Of a stretch of 64,000 nucleotides of DNA, positions 1 through 8,788 are shown piece by piece. Source of the stretch: Methylobacterium sp. UNC378MF. Lineage in GTDB: Bacteria; Pseudomonadota; Alphaproteobacteria; Rhizobiales; Beijerinckiaceae. The first letter of the stretch is position 1. Each line of letters starts with the position of its first letter. The stretch lies in the NCBI RefSeq assembly GCF_900103195.1, contig NZ_FMWU01000001.1:248001-312000 (forward strand), written 5' to 3'. The position numbers and the translations under genes are program-made. The notes under the pieces were generated by a model that was given only the letters and a program-made list of their open reading frames with translations, had not been told where the DNA came from and did no database searches.

Positions 1-191
1 GCGCGAAGAGACGGTGCAGAATCCTCAACGGCCTTCCGAAGGATCCTGCGTCGACAAGCCGACGCTCCGTCGGCAAGGATGGTCGGCGGGCCGCAGGGAC
101 GCGTCGCGGAGCCGGTCACCAGTCGCATGAAATGGGCCCCCGTGCAGACCAGACTTGAACTAGCGCCGCCGGGCACCGTCAGAGCTTGAGG

Positions 192-1382
192 ATGGGGGAA
201 CGTTCCACGACCGGGCTGTTCCGCCCCGGCGTCGATCCGCTGGGCTCGGCCTTCGCTGTCCTGCTGGCACTGAGCCTGCTCATCCTGCCGCTGATGACGA
301 CCCGACCGAACAGGATCGCGGCCGGCTCCGGGCTCACCGCTTGGTCGGCGCTTCCGCTCGGCGAGGCGCTTCTCCTCGGGGGCATCGTCGCCGTCGCCCT
401 GCCGCTCCTGGCCCTGCGAGCGGCACCGCTCCTGCGCCTCGTCGCCGCCGCCGCAACGCTGCTTCTGCTCGGCCTCGCGGCCGGCTGGGCGGCCGACCAT
501 TTGACCGCGCCGGGCGACCGCTACGGCCGGGTCTCGCCGGATGCGGGCTGGTGGTTGGCCTTCGTGACGGCGGCCCTCGCCGTCGGCGACGGGCTGGCGC
601 GGCTGCGGCCGGGACCGGTCCTGCGGATCGCTCTGCTGGCGTCGTTAACGACGGTGACGGGGCTCGCCCTGCGAGCCGGGTTCTGGAACAACCTCTCGGT
701 CCTGCGGGAATATGCCAGCCGCTCCGACACGTTCGGCCGGGAGTTGCGGACCCATGCGGGACTTGCCCTGGCCTCGGTGGCGGCCGCCGCCGCTCTGGGC
801 ATCCCGGCGGCCATCCTGGGCCGCCCGGTCCCGCCGCTGCGGACCGGCCTGCTCGCCACCCTCAACGTCGTGCAGACCATCCCGTCCATGGCGCTGTTCG
901 GGATGCTGATCGCGCCGCTCGCCTGGATCGGCCGGGAGATTCCGGGCGCGGCCGCCCTCGGCATCGCGGGGATCGGCGCCGCACCAGCCTTCGTGGCGCT
1001 TCTGGCCTATGCGCTCCTGCCCGTGGCCGCAGCGACCGTCACCGGCCTCGACGCCGTGCCCTGGCGGGTGCGCGACGCCGCCCGGGGCGTCGGCATGACC
1101 GCGCGGCAGCGGCTGTTCCAGGTGGAGCTGCCCCTCGCCCTCCCGGCGATCCTGACGGGAATCCGGATCGTCCTCGTCCAGAATATCGGGCTCGCGGTGA
1201 TCGCGGGGCTCGTGGGCGGCGGCGGCCTCGGCGTGTTCGTCTTTCAGGGCATCAGCCAGAATGCGGGCGATCTCGTCCTGCTCGGCGCGCTGCCGACCGT
1301 CGCCATGGCGACCGGCGCCGCCGTGCTGCTCGACGCGGTCATCGACCTGAGCCGCGGCCACGCGGCGGAGCGGATTCCATGA
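192..1382 (+). CDS. yehY: Osmoprotectant ABC transporter permease, YehY type
   Basis: Inner-membrane permease of a glycine betaine/osmoprotectant-type importer. The roughly 396-residue chain has an extra hydrophobic N-terminal half (about residues 10-170) before the binding-protein-dependent permease domain (about 180-385), the long architecture seen in YehY rather than the ~240-residue ProW/OpuCB type. The permease coupling region reads DAARGVGMTARQRLFQVELP. I chose ATG at 192; a TTG six bases upstream is the only other nearby start. The stop overlaps the start of the ATPase gene (ATGA). No recognisable binding protein lies in the 190 bases upstream, so osmF, if present, lies outside the window. 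Substrate is inferred from family only. Confidence 0.85.
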   Translation: MGERSTTGLFRPGVDPLGSAFAVLLALSLLILPLMTTRPNRIAAGSGLTAWSALPLGEALLLGGIVAVALPLLALRAAPLLRLVAAAATLLLLGLAAGWAADHLTAPGDRYGRVSPDAGWWLAFVTAALAVGDGLARLRPGPVLRIALLASLTTVTGLALRAGFWNNLSVLREYASRSDTFGRELRTHAGLALASVAAAAALGIPAAILGRPVPPLRTGLLATLNVVQTIPSMALFGMLIAPLAWIGREIPGAAALGIAGIGAAPAFVALLAYALLPVAAATVTGLDAVPWRVRDAARGVGMTARQRLFQVELPLALPAILTGIRIVLVQNIGLAVIAGLVGGGGLGVFVFQGISQNAGDLVLLGALPTVAMATGAAVLLDAVIDLSRGHAAERIP

Positions 1383-2311
1383 TCGATCTCGCCGAGGTGA
1401 GCCGCGTCTTCGACGGGCGCGCGGTCGTGGCGGGCGTCACCCTGCGGGTCGAGGCCGGGACGATCCTGACGGTGGTCGGCACCTCGGGATCGGGCAAGAC
1501 GACCCTGTTGCGGATGATCAACCGCCTGATCGAGCCGAGCGCCGGCACGATCCGGATTGCGGGCCGGGACATCCGGGAGGTGCCCCCACATCGCCTGCGG
1601 CGCGGGATCGGCTACGCTATCCAGGGACACGGGCTGTTCCCCCACCGCACGGTCGCGGAGAACATCGCGGTGGTGCCGAACCTCATCGGCTGGGCGCGCG
1701 GGCGGATCGCCGCCCGGGTCGATGAACTCCTCGGCCTGTTCAACCTCGATCCGGCGATCTACCGGGACCGCCTGCCGGCGGCGCTCTCGGGGGGCGAGCA
1801 GCAGCGGATTGGCGTCGCCCGGGCGCTCGCAGCCGAGCCGCCGATTCTGCTGATGGACGAGCCCTTCGGCGCCCTCGATCCGATCATCCGCAGCCGGGCG
1901 CAGGAGGATCTGCTGGCGATCCAGAAGCGATACGGAACCACGATCGTGCTGGTGACCCACGACATGAACGAGGCCCTGCACCTGGGCCACCGGATCGCCG
2001 TGATGGATGGCGGACGTCTGGTCCAGGAGGCCGCGCCGGCGGACCTTCTCGGCGCGCCCGCCACCGCCTTCGTGGGCGCCCTCCTCGGCAGCGGCGACCG
2101 GGCCTTCCAGCTCATGAGCCTGCGCGTCGTGGACGATCTCGTCGAGCCCGGGCCGGCACCGGGCCTGCCCATCCCGACCGGGACCTCGGTGCGCGTAGCC
2201 CTGGCGGAAAGCCTATGGTCCCGGCGCCCTGCCCTCCCGGTCAGCCGCGACGGCGTGGTCCTGGGACGGGTCACGCGGTCGGCCCTCGAGGCCCAGGGCG
2301 GCCGGCCGTGA
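1379..2311 (+). CDS. yehX: Osmoprotectant ABC transporter ATP-binding protein, YehX type
   Basis: Cytoplasmic ATPase that would energise the flanking YehY and YehW permeases. Seen in the 310 residues: Walker A GTSGSGKTT at 34-42, Q-loop around IGYAIQGHGLFPH, signature LSGGEQQR, Walker B ILLMDEPFGALD and the switch His in VTHDMNEA. The C-terminal 70 residues after the nucleotide-binding fold form a short regulatory-type tail, as in the OpuCA/ProV group. The start ATG overlaps the yehY stop and its own stop overlaps the next GTG start, so the three genes are translationally coupled. Confidence 0.88.
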   Translation: MIDLAEVSRVFDGRAVVAGVTLRVEAGTILTVVGTSGSGKTTLLRMINRLIEPSAGTIRIAGRDIREVPPHRLRRGIGYAIQGHGLFPHRTVAENIAVVPNLIGWARGRIAARVDELLGLFNLDPAIYRDRLPAALSGGEQQRIGVARALAAEPPILLMDEPFGALDPIIRSRAQEDLLAIQKRYGTTIVLVTHDMNEALHLGHRIAVMDGGRLVQEAAPADLLGAPATAFVGALLGSGDRAFQLMSLRVVDDLVEPGPAPGLPIPTGTSVRVALAESLWSRRPALPVSRDGVVLGRVTRSALEAQGGRP

Positions 2312-3051
2312 GCCGGGCCTCGCGTTGCGCCTGGGCCGCGCTCCTCGCCCTGCTCGGCACGTTCCTGATCACGCCGGGCCGCTTCGCGCCACTGTTCCGC
2401 CCGCTCACCCCCGGCGACACGCCGCCGATCTACGCGCAGACGCCGCTGCTGACACTCGCCGTCAATCACCTCTTGCTGGTCGCCGTCGCAACCCTGACGG
2501 CCGCCGTGATCGCCCTCGGCCTCGCCGTCGCAGCGACGCGGCCGGCCGGGCGCGACGTGCTGCCGTTCGCCCGGTCGGTGGCCCGCGTCGGCCAGACCTT
2601 CCCGCCCGTGGCGGTCCTGGCCCTGGCAGTGCCGATCTTCGGGTTCGGCGCCGTCCCCACCCTCATCGCGCTCGTGCTCTACGGGCTGCTGCCGATCTTC
2701 GAGACCGCACTCACCGGACTCGACGGGCTCGATCCGGCGGTGATGGAGGCCGCGCGCGGCATGGGCATGACCGACTGGCAGCGGCTCCTCCGCGTCGAGC
2801 TACCCCTGGCGCTGCCGATGATCCTGTCAGGGATCCGCCTCGCTGCGGTCATCGGCCTCGCGACGGCGACGATCGGCTCGACGGTGGCGGCCAGCACCCT
2901 CGGCGAGGTCATCGTCTCCGGCCTCCTCACCGGCAACACCGCCTACGTGCTGCAGGGCGGCCTCGTGGTGTCGGCGCTGGCGCTCCTGATCGATGCCGGC
3001 TTCCGCTATCTCGAGCGCGGCGCGACACGCCGGGCTGGATTCGGTTCCTAG
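2308..3051 (+). CDS. yehW: Osmoprotectant ABC transporter permease, YehW type
   Basis: Second, short permease of the same importer (about 247 residues, against 243 for E. coli YehW). It starts at a GTG that overlaps the yehX stop as GTGA. An N-terminal membrane segment near residues 8-25 is followed by about five more, and the coupling loop reads EAARGMGMTDWQRLLRVELP, nearly the same as in the YehY partner. The order Y-X-W matches the enterobacterial yehZYXW operon with the binding-protein gene missing from view. Confidence 0.85.
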   Translation: MSRASRCAWAALLALLGTFLITPGRFAPLFRPLTPGDTPPIYAQTPLLTLAVNHLLLVAVATLTAAVIALGLAVAATRPAGRDVLPFARSVARVGQTFPPVAVLALAVPIFGFGAVPTLIALVLYGLLPIFETALTGLDGLDPAVMEAARGMGMTDWQRLLRVELPLALPMILSGIRLAAVIGLATATIGSTVAASTLGEVIVSGLLTGNTAYVLQGGLVVSALALLIDAGFRYLERGATRRAGFGS

Positions 3052-3308
3052 AAGCGGCTAGAAAGCCCGCGGGGCCGTACGCGCGACCCTGGGGCGTGGA
3101 ACCCCCTGTCTGATGGTTGGTGCCGACCAGAACGGCACCCGCATCCTTGGCCATACGGTCGGGGAGCCTGCGACGCATGTCCAGGCGTTCCGGCGCTAAA
3201 GGTCGTAGGGACCGTTCAGACACGGTTTTCCAACTCCCCGACTCGGGATGGTCGAAGGCTCGTTCGCGGGGGCGCACCGCGAGCCAGAGCCCGTTGGGAG
3301 GATGGACC

Positions 3309-3527
3309 ATGGGCTCCAGCGATCCCGATACGCGCAGACGGCAGCTTGCCCGGTTGCGCGCGGCCTACGAGGCCCATCCAGGCCGTCCGGACCCCACAGC
3401 CATCGGGAGCGGCGCGCGCCACTCGCGGGCGCTGCTGGGACGCATACTCGTTGTGCTCGGCGGCTTGCCGGACGTGAGCGGCCTGCCGGCGGTCGGACCG
3501 AGCGGAAACGGGCGCGCCCGGCCGTAG
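3309..3527 (+). CDS. Small hypothetical protein
   Basis: Open frame of 72 residues, not recognised. The ATG at 3309 is preceded by GGGAGGA at a normal ribosome-binding distance, and third codon positions are mostly G or C like the neighbours. The product begins MGSSDPDTRRRQLARL, is rich in Arg, Gly and Pro, and has one short hydrophobic stretch (LLGRILVVLGGL, about residues 41-52). No function is proposed. It could be spurious. Confidence 0.4.
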   Translation: MGSSDPDTRRRQLARLRAAYEAHPGRPDPTAIGSGARHSRALLGRILVVLGGLPDVSGLPAVGPSGNGRARP

Positions 3528-3791
3528 CGGGACCCGAACGCCTCCTCGTCCTGAACGGCGCGACGGCTCCGGCCACTGAAGACCAGCCTCCCGGCCAGAC
3601 CCTGCAGATCACCGACTCGCCCACCACTCCGTCAGACGATTCCGACCAAAAAATCTCGTTGCGTTCGATCCATATTGAATATTCATCCGGCCGAGAACAG
3701 TATTACACGGACGCTCATGATTCGGTAGGCTGTCGTCCGACAGAACGATCGAAGCCGACCGGTCTCGAATGCGTCGGACTGGGAGGTCGCC

Positions 3792-4361
3792 ATGACACCA
3801 AGGGCCATCCGCGCAGCATCCCTCACGAGTCCATCCGCCACCGCACTCGGCCTGCTTCTCCTCGGCGCGATCACGGCCCGCGCCGAGGACATGCCGCGGC
3901 AGGGTGATTTCAGGATCACCTATACGTCGACCAGTATCTCCGCACAGAAGCCTGTGGTGATCGGCGAGAACCGCACGGCCTCGGCGAGCATCAACATGAT
4001 GACCGCCGTCAACGAATCGGGTGGCCGGCTCCTGCACAACATGGCCGGACGCTGCACTTCCGCCCCGCTCATCGACAATACCGCCAAGACCCTCGAGAAT
4101 CACGGCTATTGCGACTACGTCGACGCCGACGGCGACCACGTCTTCGAGAAGTGGGACTATCCGGTTCAGCCTCTGGGCGCGGTCAACGAGGGGACGGGCG
4201 AGTGGATCGGCGGCACCGGCAAGTTCGCGGGCCTGTCCGGGACCATGAAGATCCGCTCCCGACGGTTGAACTCCCTCACGGAGGGTGCCGTCCAGGTCGT
4301 CGGCGAGAAGCTCGGCAGCTACAGCTTCACCAACACGGTGGCCAGCGCGAAGCCGGATTGA
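3792..4361 (+). CDS. Exported protein of unknown function, beta-barrel-like
   Basis: A 189-residue protein with an N-terminal hydrophobic segment (ATALGLLLLGAITARAED) ending in an Ala-rich signal peptidase I site, so probably periplasmic. The mature part holds two Cys (in GRCTSAP and HGYCDYVD) that could form a disulfide. A motif GTGEWIGGTGKFAGLSG near residues 136-152 resembles the turn seen in small lipocalin/allene-oxide-cyclase-like barrels (family resemblance only). The upstream 130 bases are AT-rich compared with the surroundings and probably hold its promoter. Confidence 0.6.
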   Translation: MTPRAIRAASLTSPSATALGLLLLGAITARAEDMPRQGDFRITYTSTSISAQKPVVIGENRTASASINMMTAVNESGGRLLHNMAGRCTSAPLIDNTAKTLENHGYCDYVDADGDHVFEKWDYPVQPLGAVNEGTGEWIGGTGKFAGLSGTMKIRSRRLNSLTEGAVQVVGEKLGSYSFTNTVASAKPD

Positions 4362-4427
4362 CGGGCGCGGACGGGTTGGCGCGCCGCGGCGGGACAGGCG
4401 GGCCGAGTTGGCGGTAAGACGCCGCCC

Positions 4428-4880
4428 ATGACGCCCGCCGACCGAGACCGGTTCGAGAAATGCCTCACCCTCGCCGCCCAGGGCGGCACGGCGGGCGAGC
4501 GCGCGGCCGCTTGGGCTGCCGCCGAGCGCATCGCCCGGGGCGCCGGACTCACCCTCGCCGAGGCGGCCGAGATCGTCCGGCGGAGTGGGCAGGCGTCCGA
4601 GCCCCGGGCGACGCGTCCGCCTCCGCCCCGGCGGACCTATCCTTGGGCGCAACCCAAGGCGCCGGTGACGCCTATCACGGTCGAGGAACTGCTCCGTCAG
4701 AAGGCCGAGACGGAAGCGTGGCGGAAGCGGTCGGCAGCCGCCGCCGACCGCCGCCGGAAGCGGGAGCGCGCCGACCAGGACGTCTACGCGGCGGAGCAGC
4801 GCGCCCGGCAGGCGGAGCGCGACCGGGACTGGGCGCGCACGCGCGCCGATCCTCCAGACACGGCGCGGAACGAGACCTGA
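4428..4880 (+). CDS. Hypothetical protein with charged C-terminal helix
   Basis: A 150-residue cytoplasmic protein, not recognised. Residues 1-48 form a compact alpha-helical region (begins MTPADRDRFEKCLTLAAQGG) that looks like the small N-terminal module of DUF2786-type proteins. A Pro/Arg-rich linker follows, then about residues 85-150 make a highly charged helix rich in Arg, Glu and Ala, probably coiled coil. Codon use matches neighbours. Confidence 0.55.
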   Translation: MTPADRDRFEKCLTLAAQGGTAGERAAAWAAAERIARGAGLTLAEAAEIVRRSGQASEPRATRPPPPRRTYPWAQPKAPVTPITVEELLRQKAETEAWRKRSAAAADRRRKRERADQDVYAAEQRARQAERDRDWARTRADPPDTARNET

Positions 4881-4907
4881 GCGCAGGTCACCCGGCGGAC
4901 AGCCGGT

Positions 4908-5216
4908 TCAGCGGTGATGCCGCGGGCGCGCGCCCCGGTGCGTTCGCACTCGGCGGTGGCGCGGCGCGATCCGCGGTGCCGCCTGCGGCTCCGCGGCGAC
5001 CGCCGGGCCGGGCGCGACGCCGTCATGGGCCGCCACGACCCGCCGGGCCTCCTCGACGCTCATGTCGCAGGCGCTCGTCATGCCCTGCAGGGCACCCAGG
5101 GCGCGGTTGTATTCGGGGAGGTTGGTGCATCCGGGAACGCCCCAGGCCCCGGCGGGGGTCGGCGCCGCACCCGCGGCCGCCAGCATGAGGGCGGCAAGAC
5201 CGTTCCTGACCGACAC
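4908..5216 (-). CDS. Small exported protein
   Basis: A 102-residue frame starting at GTG (5216) with GAGG eight bases upstream. Residues 1-24 form a signal peptide (GLAALMLAAAGAAPTPAGA). The mature N-terminus contains two Cys (GCTNLPEYNRALGAL and TSACDMSVEEARRVV) that could pair. The C-terminal 25 residues are very rich in Arg and His. Not assigned to a family. Confidence 0.5.
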   Translation of the reverse strand: MSVRNGLAALMLAAAGAAPTPAGAWGVPGCTNLPEYNRALGALQGMTSACDMSVEEARRVVAAHDGVAPGPAVAAEPQAAPRIAPRHRRVRTHRGARPRHHR

Positions 5217-5302
5217 GGATCATCCTCTTGATCGCAAGGGCCCGATTCACGCCCTCGCTGAGGAAACGCGGTCATCCCCACGGTGGGTTCACCGTCGCGG
5301 AA

Positions 5303-5716
5303 TCAGGCCCCGCCGCACATATGCTGCGAGTCGGGCAGCGTCCAAGAATCCAGCGTGCGCAGGTTGGTCGTGGTGTACATCTTGCCGCGATCGTCGCCCT
5401 TGGGGCAGCCGGTCGGCAAGGCGACGAGGCAGGTCAGGACCCGGTCTCCGACCCGCGACCGCCCGATGGGCTCGATATAGGCATAAGAGATGCCGTAGAC
5501 GCCGTTCTTCAGATCGACGCTCGTCCCATCGCCTGTCCCGTCGCCCTTCGGCTTCACGAGCGTATCGCTGAAGCGGGTTCCGATCCGCGTGATCGTGGTC
5601 GACACGCAGGTGCCGATCCGTGTCGGCATCTGTGCCTCGGCGACGCCAGGCACGAGGCCGAGACCGCCAAGAAGGACGAGCACGCCGGCCAGACCTTTGC
5701 CGAAGCGGCCCGCCAT
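5303..5716 (-). CDS. Exported hypothetical protein
   Basis: A 137-residue protein with a clear signal peptide (GLAGVLVLLGGLGLVPGVAEA) and several mature Cys. Motifs seen are TRIGTCVSTTITRIGTRFSD, YISYAYIE-like strands and a C-terminal DSQHMCGGA. The start ATG at 5716 overlaps the stop of the upstream gene at 5716-5976, so the two are coupled. No family recognised; an extracytoplasmic role is inferred only from the signal peptide. Confidence 0.6.
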   Translation of the reverse strand: MAGRFGKGLAGVLVLLGGLGLVPGVAEAQMPTRIGTCVSTTITRIGTRFSDTLVKPKGDGTGDGTSVDLKNGVYGISYAYIEPIGRSRVGDRVLTCLVALPTGCPKGDDRGKMYTTTNLRTLDSWTLPDSQHMCGGA

Positions 5717-5976
5717 CAGGCGGCTTCGAGCAGGAAATCGGCCCTTCGGAACATCAGCTCGCGCCGGTAGAAGTAGACGCCCTGCTGCCGCATTGCCGCA
5801 TGCGCCGCATCCGCGTCGAACCCGTACGGCTTGTCCCGCGCGGTGTCGATGCAACTCACATACTTCCAGCGCACACCGTCGATCACCGACGGGATCGGCT
5901 GATCCTGCCGGACGGCGCAGAACTGCGCTCCATCGGAGGCCTCGACGAAAATGTAGAACGTCTTCCGCGCGCACAT
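5716..5976 (-). CDS. Small hypothetical protein, first gene of a two-gene operon
   Basis: An 86-residue cytoplasmic protein beginning MCARKTFYIFVEASDGAQFC, not recognised. I chose ATG 5976 over an upstream in-frame TTG because GGAGG sits five bases before it. The chain is mixed alpha/beta with many aromatic residues and ends RRADFLLEAA. It overlaps the next gene by ATGA. The 100 bases upstream are AT-rich and likely carry the promoter of both. Confidence 0.6.
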   Translation of the reverse strand: MCARKTFYIFVEASDGAQFCAVRQDQPIPSVIDGVRWKYVSCIDTARDKPYGFDADAAHAAMRQQGVYFYRRELMFRRADFLLEAA

Positions 5977-6105
5977 CCGAACCTCCAAAGGTCTCGGGGG
6001 TGTAACTGCAACGCCACGGTCAAGTTATAATCTCATTGCGCCACAATAGTCAAGCTTCTGCCACATTTCTGTCACGCATGAGACGGAGCACCCCGGCCGT
6101 CGGCC

Positions 6106-6564
6106 TCAGAGGCAACCGACGCGCCGCAGTGCGCCGATCAGCTTCCGGCCGACACGATAGCCGTTGAGGGACTCGGCGCCGAGGATGCGGACGGTCTCGG
6201 CCGTGGCGGTTCGATCGTAGAGGAACAGCTGGAAAACCGCCCGTCCCTGCGCCGGATTTCCAGCGCTGACCTGGCCGCAGAACGCCACCATGGGCTCCGC
6301 CCCTGCGGTGATCGGCCGGACCTTGCGGAACCGCACCAGACCCGCATCCGGGAACGCCGCCGCGACCCGGGCCCGCATCTCGGCTTCCGACGGATCATCC
6401 ACCTCCTGCCCGTGCGCACAGGGCGCTGCGAGCAGCATTCCGAAGAGTGCCACCAGCAACACGCACCCTCGGCCTGCCGCAGGCACCGCGCGGTGCGTGG
6501 CCGTGAGGGCGGAAAAGCTCTGCACTCTCGGCCTCGACACGGTCAGGCGGCGTGTGGCGGTCAT
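6106..6564 (-). CDS. Exported hypothetical protein
   Basis: About 152 residues from ATG 6564; an upstream ATG would add 35 residues. A long N-terminal tail precedes a hydrophobic signal segment (GCVLLVALFGMLLAAPCAHG), so the true start may be further in. The mature part has two Cys (VAFCGQVSAG and the last residues RVGCL) likely to form a disulfide. A pattern of strands ending in VGRKLIGALRRVGCL closes the chain. No domain family recognised. Confidence 0.5.
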   Translation of the reverse strand: MTATRRLTVSRPRVQSFSALTATHRAVPAAGRGCVLLVALFGMLLAAPCAHGQEVDDPSEAEMRARVAAAFPDAGLVRFRKVRPITAGAEPMVAFCGQVSAGNPAQGRAVFQLFLYDRTATAETVRILGAESLNGYRVGRKLIGALRRVGCL

Positions 6565-6808
6565 GGAGAGACTTCGCAATCCGGTAAGACGGCATTGGAT
6601 CACGAAGACTGGCGAAGCAAAAGCGCCAGACCACTCCCCTTGAAATCTCAGACATGAGTGCCGGCTCATTCGCGACCGAACGCCATCGCATATTCAAGCA
6701 AAGAATTTTTTATTCAAATCAAGTCACTTGCCGGATACATCATGGATCATTGACACCCGATAATGTCCGAGTAAGCATGATGAACGGAAGGTTTCGCGAG
6801 GATCGAAG

Positions 6809-7237
6809 ATGGGATCGATCGAATTGCGCACGGACCAGGACAGTCGCGAACCGACGCTCAGCGAGGTCGCGGTGCGAGTCGTAACCGCCTATCTGTCGTA
6901 CAACGCGATCCCGCACACCAGTGTGCCGCCGCTTCTGGCGACCGTGCACGGAGCGCTGTTTGCACTCGCCGACCGACCGGAGGCCGTAGAGGCGCGCCCC
7001 GAACAGCCCTCGCCCGCACAGATCCGCGGGTCCGTCCGCCAGGATGGCATCGTCAGCTTCATCGACGGCCGATCCTACAAGACCATGAAGCGGCACCTCC
7101 GGGCGCATGGGCTCACGCCCGAACTCTACCGCGCGCGCTACGGGCTGCCCGATGATTACCCGATGACCGCGCCCGGCTATGCCGAGCGCCGCTCAACGAT
7201 CGCCAAGGCGATCCGGCTCGGCCGAAGGGCCGCCTGA
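6809..7237 (+). CDS. MucR/Ros family transcriptional regulator, zinc ligand lost
   Basis: A 142-residue DNA-binding regulator of the Ros/MucR family, which controls exopolysaccharide, motility and symbiosis genes in rhizobia and relatives. The N-terminal helical region (residues 10-55) is followed by the zinc-finger-like core FIDGRSYKTMKRHLRAHGLT and the conserved YRARYGLPDDYPMTAPGYAE. At the metal site the first ligand position is Ser (IVSFID) and the second is Asp, where Ros has two Cys; both His remain. Some Mesorhizobium family members are known to fold without zinc, so function may persist. A paralogue lies at 28840-29283. Confidence 0.85.
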   Translation: MGSIELRTDQDSREPTLSEVAVRVVTAYLSYNAIPHTSVPPLLATVHGALFALADRPEAVEARPEQPSPAQIRGSVRQDGIVSFIDGRSYKTMKRHLRAHGLTPELYRARYGLPDDYPMTAPGYAERRSTIAKAIRLGRRAA

Positions 7238-7450
7238 CCGACGGAAGCCCGTCCGTTCCGCCGAGCGCCGCCGACGACCGCCGCCTTGGTGAACCGATCG
7301 CCCGCACGAGCGTAGATATGCCTATATGCCTGACGGGTGACGCGCGCCGGCGACTGTCGGTCCGGGCCTTCGGATCCCGGCGGCCGGTGCGGAAGGGCGA
7401 ACCGGGGTCCGCACCTTGGGGCGGCGAGATCGATGAGGAGGAATGCGGGC

Positions 7451-7696
7451 ATGAAGGGTCTGTCGGGCTGCGCCGCGATCGCCGTCCTTCTCGGCGCTGG
7501 ACCAGCCGCCGCGCAGACCGTCCTGGCCCCGTCGGGCGACTCGGCCGTGACGCAGCCTGGCGGGACGGCGGGGCGGGCCGCGCGCCACAACATCCGGGAG
7601 GCCTACCGGAACGGGGACGTGGTCGGCCATTGGCCCGCCCTAGCCGCTCCCGCATCGCCGCCGGACCGGTCACGCCGCACGAACCCACGCTTCTAG
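7451..7696 (+). CDS. Small exported protein
   Basis: An 81-residue frame with GAGGAG ten bases before its ATG. It begins MKGLSGCAAIAVLLGAGPAA and shows a signal peptide ending near AAAQT. The remainder is short and basic (RAARHNIREAYRNGDVVGHW) with no Cys. Function unknown; it may be a small periplasmic protein. The flanking intergenic stretches of about 210 and 250 bases hold nothing else I recognise. Confidence 0.5.
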   Translation: MKGLSGCAAIAVLLGAGPAAAQTVLAPSGDSAVTQPGGTAGRAARHNIREAYRNGDVVGHWPALAAPASPPDRSRRTNPRF

Positions 7697-7948
7697 AGAG
7701 CCGGATTCGACGCGCGATGCCCATTCGTGCCCCCGCGACGGACGGCGAGCGTCCGATCCGCGTTTGGGTGAGCGCGGCAAAGCAGACGTCCCGCGGCCCT
7801 GCTGGCCCCGAGCATTTTTGAAATCGTCCTGTCACAGGAGGCGAGCAGATCGAGGCGTGCGAGTCGACCGCGTAGCGCGGCGATTACGGTTCGAGATGTC
7901 CCGTCCCTATCCGACAGCCCGGTTCCGAACCTCACGGACAGGCGCTCG

Positions 7949-8788
7949 ATGCTTCGACGTGTGATCGCCCTCTCGCTCCTGCTGTGCTGTGCTCCGGCCT
8001 GGGCCAAACCGCGCTGGCAGGAATTGCCGCCGACTCCCGCGCCGCTCGTCGGCGAGACCGCGGGCTATGCAGCGGTCAATGGCATCCGGCTGTATTATGC
8101 CAGAATTGGCAGTGGCCCGCCGATCGTCATGCTGCATGGCGGCTTGTCGAACTCCGATTACTGGGGTCACCAGGCCGAGGCGCTCGCCAGCCACCACACG
8201 GTCATCCTCGTGGACAGCCGTGGGCACGGCCGCAGCACGCGGGATGATCAGCCGTTCGGCTACGACCTGATGACCGACGACGTGGTCGGTCTGCTCGACA
8301 TGTTGAGGATCCCACGCGCCGACGTCGTCGGGTGGAGCGACGGCGCGATCCTGGGTCTCGACATGGCGATGCGCCACCCCGACCGCGTCGGCAAAGTGTT
8401 CGCGTTTGGCGCCAATGCCGATCCTTCGGGCCTGATCGAGGGTGTGGAGAAGAACCCGACCTTCGCCGCCTTCATCGATCGGGCCGGCAAGGAGTACGAG
8501 GCCCTCTCGCCGACTCCGAAGGACTATGGCGCCTTCGTCGACGCGGTCGGCCGGATGTGGAGCGGGCAGCCGCACTGGACCGAAGCCGATCTGAAGCGGA
8601 TCCGCACGCCGGTCCTGATCGCGGACGGCGACCACGACGAGGGTATCAAGCGCGCGCATACCGAATATCTCGCCGCCACGATCCCCGGGCCGGGTCTCCT
8701 GATCCTGCCGAATGTCAGCCACTTCGCCTTCCTCCAAGATCCGGCACTCTTCAACGCGGCGCTACTCGCTTTCCTGGATGGACAGTGA
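7949..8788 (+). CDS. Secreted alpha/beta hydrolase
   Basis: A 279-residue alpha/beta-fold hydrolase with a signal peptide (VIALSLLLCCAPAWAK, residues 5-20), so it acts in the periplasm or outside. Seen: oxyanion loop HGGLSNSDYW, nucleophile elbow GWSDGA with Ser at about residue 132, acid in IADGDHDE and His in NVSHFAF near residue 257. The family includes esterases and lactonases; the substrate cannot be told. It stands alone, about 300 bases before an MFS gene. Confidence 0.8.
   Translation: MLRRVIALSLLLCCAPAWAKPRWQELPPTPAPLVGETAGYAAVNGIRLYYARIGSGPPIVMLHGGLSNSDYWGHQAEALASHHTVILVDSRGHGRSTRDDQPFGYDLMTDDVVGLLDMLRIPRADVVGWSDGAILGLDMAMRHPDRVGKVFAFGANADPSGLIEGVEKNPTFAAFIDRAGKEYEALSPTPKDYGAFVDAVGRMWSGQPHWTEADLKRIRTPVLIADGDHDEGIKRAHTEYLAATIPGPGLLILPNVSHFAFLQDPALFNAALLAFLDGQ

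Noticed and set aside
1-191. Open plus-strand frame at the left edge as the end of a binding-protein gene
   Set aside because: The 62 codons read as basic low-complexity sequence without any binding-protein C-terminal pattern.
7300-7345. Short repeat ATATGCCT as a possible regulatory repeat
   Set aside because: Two 8-base copies side by side are not enough to distinguish from chance.
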